From assembly GCA_030704615.1 (NCBI GenBank), contig CM060731.1, positions 85,166,756-85,230,755 of the forward strand: a stretch of DNA of 64,000 bases. The letters are read 5' to 3'. A program made the translations under genes and the position numbers. Of this stretch, positions 57,477 to 64,000 are shown piece by piece. The notes below the pieces were generated by a model. It did not search any database, had not been told where the DNA came from, and was given only the letters and a program-made list of their open reading frames with translations. The stretch's first letter is position 1. Each line of letters starts with the position of its first letter. Origin of the DNA: Takakia lepidozioides. Taxonomy: Eukaryota; Streptophyta; Takakiopsida; Takakiales; Takakiaceae.

Positions 57477-59342
57477 AACTTCTCAGGGCTGACCAACCAA
57501 AGGAAACAACTCGAAGTGGGACAAGTTCTTCGGACTAATGATATTCATATCTGTGCTGGGCAAGAAACTTGGGAAACGTCGGATAAACTGGTTGGAGATG
57601 TCATTGGTTATAAATGGGCAGGTAAGATGTGTACTCTCAAGGCAGCCTCTGCCAAACGCGGTCAAAAAGGGGTTGGATTCTTTGTGTTTGACAATTGTGA
57701 AATTATCAACAAGGGTTTGAGGTACGAGCATGGTATCTGGCTAAAGCTGAAACTGAAGGGCAGCATGAGTACGAAGGACCTCTTTGTGGGTTGTGTTTAC
57801 ATGCCCACAGAGGGGACCCTTAGTGCTGACGCAGACAAAGCCTTCGAAGATGTAAAGCTAGACTGTGCTTTGTTCCTTGCCAAAGGTCAGGTGATTTTAT
57901 TGGGTGACTTCAATGCCCGGGTGGGTAAAGGTCTCCATCAGGATGATATCATTGGGCCTTTTGGTGAGGACGAGCTGAACTCTAATGGCAGACGGTTAAT
58001 TAACTGTCTGGAAGAGCTTCAGCTTCTGGCCTTGAACAATAGGGCAAAAGGTGACCAAGTGCAGTGGACTCGTGAGAAAGCCCAAACTGGGGAACGTTCC
58101 ATTGTGGATTATATCATAATGGACAAAAATTTGTTTCCCCAGAGTGGCAATGTGTTGATCGACAGAACTGATATTGGTACCTCTGACCACTTCCTGGTTT
58201 GGACTGAGATCAAAAGGTGTTTTCCCAACACCAAGAGATCTGTGAAACGTTCGATTCGGAAGTGGCACATAGAAAAATTCCATAACGAAGAGGTCAAGGC
58301 TGAGGCCTTGCAAGAGGCTCTTCCTCATTTTGTCCATTCGCTCCAAGACCTTCAGTCTTGCGCAGACAATGCAAGAAATGAAGTCGAAAGAGCAGTGGAT
58401 TCTTGGGAGAGTTTCGTCTCCTCTGCGGCTGACAAGATCATTGGGAGGAAACTAATTGTCTGCGGTAGAGCTGTTAATTGGTGGACAAATGAGATTAAAC
58501 TCAAGATAGCTGAGAGACGAGTCCTTTATAAAGAGTGCTGCAATTTGAAAACCAACAGAGAATTGTGGGCGAGGTACTACCAGATCCGTAAAGATATCAA
58601 TCTGCTTGAAAGGGCTCAGAAGAAATTATACTGGGACAAGTTATACAGTGAAATAAACTCAAACCACCATGGTGGTAATGACAAGAGATTCTGGTTGGCC
58701 CTTCAACGCTTGTACAAGCCGAAAAGCTGTCAGCAAGTACAAGCGCTGAAGACTACTAAGGGTGCAGTGGTAACTTCATCGGTTGACATTGTCAAAACCT
58801 TTGAAACCCACTACAGTATCCTTGGCAGAACTTCTAGGTCTAACAGTGAGGGGTCCTCTGATGAATGGAAGGACACAGTTGGTAAAACAGTTCCTATGAT
58901 TCAAAACAGCCCTGATGAACTGGAGTATATTTCAAAAGCCTACAACGCTCCCATTAGTTCTTCTGAGATTGTGGAAGCAATTGAACATCTAAATGGATAT
59001 AAAGCAGGTGGTCCTGATGGCATAGTCAACGAACTTATCAAACACGGTGGCGATCCCATGATAGAGACCCTAGTTCTCCTCTCTAACCTTATCTGGAAGA
59101 CTGAAATGATCCCCTTTCGCTGGCGACAGGGGGTCATTGTCAATCTATATAAGAAGGGTGACAGAGAAGACCCGGGGAACTATCATGGCATCACGCTCCT
59201 CAATGCTGTTGGCAAGATATTTTGCAGAGTAATAAGTACTCGTCTCGAGGTTGATCTGGAATCTAATTGTTTTCAGGAAGGCCAAGCTGGCTTTCGGCGA
59301 AACAGGGGCTGTGTGGACCATATCTTCACTCTAACCATATCT
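57477..59342 (+). mobile_element. LINE-A copy truncated at both ends
   Basis: Begins at the [12 protein letters not shown] region (CAACTTCTCAGGGCTGACC) and runs 614 codons without a stop through endonuclease and the first RT blocks to [15 protein letters not shown]. There it is replaced by the leader of the next copy. A 12-bp loss removes RDFL before [21 protein letters not shown] and TSDHFLVW are kept. The second half of RT, with FADD, is missing. Confidence 0.9.
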
Positions 59343-59360
59343 TCTCTCCCTGTCCTCTAG
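57516..59360 (+). CDS. LINE-A ORF2 partial: endonuclease and part of RT
   Basis: 614 codons, the longest plus-strand LINE-A frame with an unbroken endonuclease. Endonuclease residues E of QET, D and N of GDFN, and D and H of SDH are visible at about residues 16, 130-132 and 225. [22 protein letters not shown] and GFRRNRGC are RT blocks 1-2a. The last few codons (TISSLPVL) come from the neighbouring element's leader. No catalytic FADD, hence not active. Confidence 0.85.
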   Translation: MGQVLRTNDIHICAGQETWETSDKLVGDVIGYKWAGKMCTLKAASAKRGQKGVGFFVFDNCEIINKGLRYEHGIWLKLKLKGSMSTKDLFVGCVYMPTEGTLSADADKAFEDVKLDCALFLAKGQVILLGDFNARVGKGLHQDDIIGPFGEDELNSNGRRLINCLEELQLLALNNRAKGDQVQWTREKAQTGERSIVDYIIMDKNLFPQSGNVLIDRTDIGTSDHFLVWTEIKRCFPNTKRSVKRSIRKWHIEKFHNEEVKAEALQEALPHFVHSLQDLQSCADNARNEVERAVDSWESFVSSAADKIIGRKLIVCGRAVNWWTNEIKLKIAERRVLYKECCNLKTNRELWARYYQIRKDINLLERAQKKLYWDKLYSEINSNHHGGNDKRFWLALQRLYKPKSCQQVQALKTTKGAVVTSSVDIVKTFETHYSILGRTSRSNSEGSSDEWKDTVGKTVPMIQNSPDELEYISKAYNAPISSSEIVEAIEHLNGYKAGGPDGIVNELIKHGGDPMIETLVLLSNLIWKTEMIPFRWRQGVIVNLYKKGDREDPGNYHGITLLNAVGKIFCRVISTRLEVDLESNCFQEGQAGFRRNRGCVDHIFTLTISSLPVL

Positions 59361-59910
59361 GAAGCCTATTGCCATTGGGTGGACTTGATACGGGAGTACA
59401 TTAATGTCTCTGTGACTAAATGCCGGCCTTGTGACCTCGTGTCCTTGTTTATTTCGACCTGAAGCGCTTCGCTCCAGGTAAGGTAGTGCATTGGATTTAG
59501 TTGGAAAGCTTGGGGCCTTTCCCTCTTTAGAATATGCCTACATTGAGAGTTTCTAATCGGTTTGATGCTCTGGATGAGGTTGAATCCAAACAGCCAGAAG
59601 GACAAGATGCCCCTAAGTGTACAGAACCTGAACGTCCTGAATCTGAAGGATTTGGTACTCTGAATGGTTTACCAATCCTCAAGGTTTACACAAGACGAAC
59701 AAATTCTATACACGGGGTATTGTCCCCAAGCCGTCAGATGGACAATCTGTCCCTAAGTGTGCAGAGCCTGAACGTCGTGTAACGAAAGGATTCGGTACTC
59801 TAAATGGTTTACCAATCCTCAAAGTCTACACAAGACGAGCAAAATCTACACACGGGGTAATTGTCCCCAAGCAGTCTGATGCACAATATACCCCTAAGTG
59901 AGCGGAGCCT

Positions 59911-61101
59911 GTGCGTCGTGTAACTGAAAGATTTGGTACCCTGAATGGTTTACCAATTCTCAAAGTTTACACAAGACGAGCAAAATCTACACATGGGGTA
60001 ACTGTCCCCCCTTTGCAGAACGGTTGGCCGTCCAGGAGCAATCACAAGCTACCTAGACGACAAACAATTCACATGCAAAGGGCTGGCTTGCGGCTGGCCA
60101 CTTTCAACTTCTCAGGGCTTACTAACCAAAGGAAACAACTCGAACTGGGACAAGTCCTTCGGACTAATGATATTCATATCTGTGCTCGGCAAGAAACATG
60201 GGAAACATCGGATAAACTGGTTGGAGATGTCAATGGTTGTAAATGGGCAGGTAAGATGTGTACTCTCAAGGCAGCCTCTGCCAAACGCGGTCAAAAAGGG
60301 GTTGGATTCTTTCTCCGTGATTTCTTGTTTGATAATTGTGATATTATCAACAAGGGTTTGTGGTACGAGCATAGTATCTGGCTAAAACTGAATCTGAAGG
60401 GCGGCATGAGTACGAAGGACCTCTTTGTGGGTTGTGTTTACATGCCCACAGAGGGGACCCTTAGTGCTGACGCAGACAAAGCCTTCGAAGATGTAAAGCT
60501 GGACTGTGCTTCGTTCCTTGCCAAAGGTCAGGTAGTGCTATTGGGTGACTTCAATGCCCGGGTGGGCAAAGGGCTCCATCAGGACGATATCATTGGGCCT
60601 TCTGGTGAGGACGAGCTGAATTCTAATGGCACACGGTTAATTAACTGTCTGGAAGAGCTTCAGCTTTTGACCTTGAATAACAGGACAAGAGGTGACCAAG
60701 TGCAGTGGACTCGTGAGAAATCCCAAACTGGGGAACGTTCCATTGTGGACTATATCATAATGGACAAAATTTTGTTTCCCCAGTGTGCCAATGTGTTGAT
60801 CGACAGAACTGACATTGGTACCTCTGACCACTTCCTGGTTTGGACTGAGATCAAAAGGTGTTTTCCCAACACCAAGAGATCTGTGAAACGTTCGATTCGG
60901 AAGTGGCGCATAGAAAAATTCCATAATGAGGAGGTCAAGGCTGAGTACGTCCAGGCCTTGCAAGAGGCTCTCCCTCACTTTGTCCAATCGCTCCAAGAAC
61001 TTCAGTCTCGCACTGAAAACGCAAGAAATGAAGTCGAAAGAGCAGTGGACTCTTGGGAGAGTTTCGTTTCCTCCGTGGCTGACAAGATCATTGGGAGGTA
61101 A
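59911..61101 (+). CDS. LINE-A ORF2 first part: repeat, endonuclease
   Basis: 396 codons. The first 40 are the last 47-residue repeat ([20 protein letters not shown]), directly continuing into [20 protein letters not shown] and the whole endonuclease (ARQETWE, with R for the usual G before [22 protein letters not shown]). This shows repeat region and endonuclease in one frame. Ends at [12 protein letters not shown] because four bases are missing compared with other copies. Confidence 0.85.
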   Translation: MRRVTERFGTLNGLPILKVYTRRAKSTHGVTVPPLQNGWPSRSNHKLPRRQTIHMQRAGLRLATFNFSGLTNQRKQLELGQVLRTNDIHICARQETWETSDKLVGDVNGCKWAGKMCTLKAASAKRGQKGVGFFLRDFLFDNCDIINKGLWYEHSIWLKLNLKGGMSTKDLFVGCVYMPTEGTLSADADKAFEDVKLDCASFLAKGQVVLLGDFNARVGKGLHQDDIIGPSGEDELNSNGTRLINCLEELQLLTLNNRTRGDQVQWTREKSQTGERSIVDYIIMDKILFPQCANVLIDRTDIGTSDHFLVWTEIKRCFPNTKRSVKRSIRKWRIEKFHNEEVKAEYVQALQEALPHFVQSLQELQSRTENARNEVERAVDSWESFVSSVADKIIGR

Positions 61102-61190
61102 TTGTCTGCGGTAGAGCTGTTAGTTGGTGGACCAATAAGATCAAACTCAAGATAGCTGAGAGACGAGCCCTCTATAAAGAGTGCTGCAAT

Positions 61191-63674
61191 TTGCAAACCA
61201 ACAGAGAATTGTGGGCGAGGTACTACCAGCTCCGTAAAGATATCAATCAGCTTGTTAGGTCTCAGAAGAAATTATACTGGGATAAGTTATACAGTGAAAA
61301 AAACTCAAACCACCATGGTGGTAATGACAAGAGATTCTGGTTGGCCCTTCAACGTTTGTACAAGCCGAAAAACGGTCAGCAAGTACAAGCGCTGAAGACT
61401 ACTAAAGGTGCAGTGGTGACTTCATCGGTTGACATTGTCAAAACCTTTGAAACTCACTACAGTATCCTTGGCAGAACTTCTAGGTCTAACAGTGAGGGGT
61501 CTTCTGCTGAATGGAGGGACACAGTTGGAAAAACTGTTCCTATGATTCAAAACAGCCCTGATGAACTGGAGTATATTTCAATGGCCTATAATGCTCCCAT
61601 TAGTTCTTCTGAGATTGTGGAAGCAATTGAACATTTAAATGGATATAAAGCTGGTGGACCTGATGGTATTGTCAACGAGCTTATCAAGCACGGTGGCGAT
61701 CCCATGATAGAGGCCCTAGTTCTCCTCTTTAACCTTATCTGGAAGACTGAAATGATCCCCTTTCGCTGGCGACAGGGGGTCATTGTCAATCTATACAAGA
61801 AGGGTGACAGAGAAGAACCGGGGAACTACCGTGGCATCACGCTCCTCAATGCTGTTGGCAAGACATTCTGCAGAGTTATAAGTACTCGTCTCGAGGTTGA
61901 TCTGGAGTCTAGAGGTTGTTTCCACGAAGGCCAAGCTGGCTTTCGGCGAAACAGGGGCTGTGTGGATCATATCTTCACTCTAAGCCAGATTATCCAGGGA
62001 AGGAAAAAAGATGGGAAACCCACTTATGTCTTTTTCCTGGATGTCAAAAAGGCTTATGACACAGTGTGGAGAGATGGCCTATGGTTCCGCCTCTGGTCTT
62101 GTGGGATCAAGGGAAAGATGTGGAGAGTTGTCCACAACTTGTATGCTCACACCAAAAGCTGTGTCACTGTTAACGGACAGAAGTCCAACTTCTTTGACAT
62201 AGACCAAGGTGTAGTTCAAGGATGTACTCTCTCCCCTCTGCTCTTCAATGTTTTCATCAATCAACTCCTCGAGGATGTGGAAAGTGAGGGATTTGGGTTA
62301 AGGGTGGGTGATACCACCATACCAGCCCTTATGTTTGCGGATGACTTCGCAGGCATAGGGGAGACTCCAACCAATCTCCAGGAGTTGATTGATTGCGCGA
62401 AGAGATACTTTGATCTTTGGGGGCTAGAGGCTAATGTCAGCAAATGTGCAGTGGTAGCATTCAACGACAGAGGAGAGGGAGGAAGTGATCTTAAGTGGCA
62501 GTGGGGTAGCCAAGTGATCCCGGTCCTCCTTTCCTACACTTACCTGGGCGTTGAGTTTTCCTCCCATTGTAATTGGGATGCACATATCCGGAAAGTTGTT
62601 CAAACTGGCAAGGGCAAAGCTCTGGGGCTCACTAAATTTTTCCACTGCAGCGGGGTCAACTCTGAGGTTAAGAAAACCATGCTTTGTCGCGTTATTAGAC
62701 CTGCCTTGGAGTACGGATCTGCTATATGGGTTGATAACTCCAACCAGGCTAAGTCTCTAGAATCCATTCAAGTGGGGGTGCTTAAGGAGTGTATGTCAGC
62801 ATGCTCCAAAACAGCCAATGTGGCTGTTCGGGGTGAGTTTGGCATTCCAGCCTTAAGCTCCCGACGAGATGAATTCAAGGTCAGATGGTGGGGTCAGCTG
62901 CAACATATGCCCAACACCAGATATCCTAAGTTAATCGACTCTATATCTTGGAAACAGGACCGCCCTGTCAAACAGGCTAAGTCCTGGCAGAGGAGAGTAG
63001 AAGAGATCCTCAAGGACCTGGACCTGGATCCGCAAGTCTTGACCCTGCTGAATAAATTTGACTTGGAGGCTGTAGTGTCCAAAGCCATGTCTGTTGCCAT
63101 GAGATTGTCTGATGAAAATGAAGTTAGGCAGAAAACTTCCCTGAACTTGTTTCCAGTCAGTGACATGGGGGAGGACATCTTGGATGACCTCAAGGGTCTA
63201 CCCACTCTCGGCACTAGACTGAAATTTAAACTCAGGGCAGGAAGCCTACCTTTGAACAGCAAACAGAAGCAGAGAGGAAAGGGAGACAATTGCCCGTTGT
63301 GTGGGCAATCTGAAGACAGTATTCATTTTCTGATACACTGTCCGGGGTTCTCTCACCAAAGAGACGCTCTCTTCAACTCTATCAAGGGAATTGTGCCTGT
63401 ACCCCAGTTTACCAACTTTGAAAGTCTCGAGGCTGAGCCAAAAGCCCAGGCCCTCCTGAGGCCTAGTTTTTGGGCAAATCACACTCAGCAGATTGATGCT
63501 TGTGTGAAGGGATTTCTAGAGGATATCTGGAAAACCCGGATTAATTCTATATATGAAGGTAAGTCTTACTACCAACGTCAGCCCCTGACAGAGGTAGGTT
63601 CTGTTCCTTTTGTTCCCGCTCAAACTGGGCGCGGGGTCAATGGCCACAAGGCTACGGCAAACAACGTCTTATGA
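61191..63674 (+). CDS. LINE-A ORF2 second part: RT and CCHC finger
   Basis: 827 codons to the normal stop (TGA in GTCTTATGAG). RT blocks: [71 protein letters not shown] and [12 protein letters not shown] (catalytic FADD near residue 385). Post-[46 protein letters not shown]. Finger: [18 protein letters not shown]-terminus: [27 protein letters not shown]. The frame really starts upstream, at the 4-bp loss, not at the first Met. This is the best intact RT in the window. Confidence 0.92.
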   Translation: MQTNRELWARYYQLRKDINQLVRSQKKLYWDKLYSEKNSNHHGGNDKRFWLALQRLYKPKNGQQVQALKTTKGAVVTSSVDIVKTFETHYSILGRTSRSNSEGSSAEWRDTVGKTVPMIQNSPDELEYISMAYNAPISSSEIVEAIEHLNGYKAGGPDGIVNELIKHGGDPMIEALVLLFNLIWKTEMIPFRWRQGVIVNLYKKGDREEPGNYRGITLLNAVGKTFCRVISTRLEVDLESRGCFHEGQAGFRRNRGCVDHIFTLSQIIQGRKKDGKPTYVFFLDVKKAYDTVWRDGLWFRLWSCGIKGKMWRVVHNLYAHTKSCVTVNGQKSNFFDIDQGVVQGCTLSPLLFNVFINQLLEDVESEGFGLRVGDTTIPALMFADDFAGIGETPTNLQELIDCAKRYFDLWGLEANVSKCAVVAFNDRGEGGSDLKWQWGSQVIPVLLSYTYLGVEFSSHCNWDAHIRKVVQTGKGKALGLTKFFHCSGVNSEVKKTMLCRVIRPALEYGSAIWVDNSNQAKSLESIQVGVLKECMSACSKTANVAVRGEFGIPALSSRRDEFKVRWWGQLQHMPNTRYPKLIDSISWKQDRPVKQAKSWQRRVEEILKDLDLDPQVLTLLNKFDLEAVVSKAMSVAMRLSDENEVRQKTSLNLFPVSDMGEDILDDLKGLPTLGTRLKFKLRAGSLPLNSKQKQRGKGDNCPLCGQSEDSIHFLIHCPGFSHQRDALFNSIKGIVPVPQFTNFESLEAEPKAQALLRPSFWANHTQQIDACVKGFLEDIWKTRINSIYEGKSYYQRQPLTEVGSVPFVPAQTGRGVNGHKATANNVL

Positions 63675-64000
63675 GTACACTCTAAGCCAGATTATCCAGG
63701 GAAGGAAAAAAGAAGGGAAACCCATTTATGTTTTTTTCTTGGATGTCAAAAAGGCTTATGACACAGTGTGGAGAGATGGTCTATGGCTCGGCCTCTGATC
63801 TTGCGGAATCAAGGGAAAAATGTGGAGAGTTGTCCATAACTTGTATGCCCACACCAAAAGCTGTGTCATTGTTAATGGGCAATCTACAAAAGAAAGCTGA
63901 CAGAGAAGAGCCGGGGAACTATCGAGGCATCACGCTTCTCAATGCAGTTGGCAAGATATTTACTGAGTTACAAGTACTCGTCTCGAGGTTGATCTGGAGT
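63675..64000 (+). mobile_element. LINE-A copy, start of another truncated element
   Basis: Begins in the RT region ([20 protein letters not shown]) directly after GAGTACA of the previous copy. It contains KKAYDTVW and, after a jump at about 63880, an earlier RT segment (CAGAGAAGAGCCGGGGAACT) out of order. It runs off the window. Confidence 0.8.

Larger units (their letters stand above)
59343..63680 (+). mobile_element. Near full-length LINE-A (plus strand)
   Basis: Starts with the leader CTCCCTGTCCTCTAGGAAGC and ends GTCTTATGAGTACA. It has the 47-residue repeats, endonuclease, RT, post-RT region and finger. Broken by a TGA at 59898-59900, a frame change near 59720-59780 and a 4-bp loss at about 61098. 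It lacks the ORF1-like segment of the minus-strand copy but is otherwise nearly identical to it. Confidence 0.92.

Overview
This is a piece of nuclear genome from a streptophyte, most likely a land plant with a large, repeat-rich genome; I cannot name the lineage. The evidence is a plant-type CACTA (En/Spm) Tnp2 transposase with DUF4218 and DUF4216 regions, a split host gene resembling the plant PHD/RING protein encoded by Arabidopsis At4g10930, a miniature LTR element with the plant-typical initiator-Met primer site, GT-AG introns and AATAAA signals. Nothing bacterial is visible.

Layout. 1-3000: no convincing gene; a long CT/GA low-complexity tract holds a scrap of LINE. 3000-8310: a broken SET-domain coding region followed by a decayed CACTA transposase. 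8.9-13.2 kb: non-coding repeats (GTCGC-rich blocks, a three-copy unit, a 376-bp duplication, a dispersed repeat). 13.67-14.54 kb: a minisatellite built from about 14 copies of a 22-bp palindrome. 14.7-16.6 kb: two divergent, complete, intron-less paralogous genes of unknown family (192 and 187 aa), each with a poly(A) signal. 17.7-18.3 kb: a second palindrome family and AT-rich DNA. 18.3-23.1 kb (minus): a DDE-transposase-like gene with zinc-finger and AT-hook parts, interrupted by a CACTA fragment. 24.2-27.7 kb: a deleted LINE, a CACAGCCCGT-type minisatellite and a truncated Gypsy-type gag.

27.9-55.0 kb (minus): one host gene in 13 exons that I joined by reading splice sites. Every junction keeps phase, giving 1396 codons from the PHD finger to the stop; the RING-coding 5' exons are not found and probably lie beyond the window. 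Its introns, two of them 8 and 10 kb, are filled with non-LTR retrotransposons. LINE-A has an APE endonuclease, RT and a C-terminal CX2CX7HX4C, and its ends are tied to (TC)n tracts. LINE-B has an ORF1-like C-terminal domain, endonuclease, RT and a (CATTT)n tail. A trace of a zf-RVT-type LINE-C is also present. Inside one LINE-A copy sits a complete 365-bp TRIM (37311-37675) whose 145-bp LTRs each carry a tRNA-like sequence with Pol III A and B boxes; this is the most novel object in the window. 57.5-64.0 kb: three consecutive plus-strand LINE-A copies, one nearly full length.

All coordinates come from reading the sequence by eye. Element borders without target-site duplications are approximate to roughly 10-30 bp.
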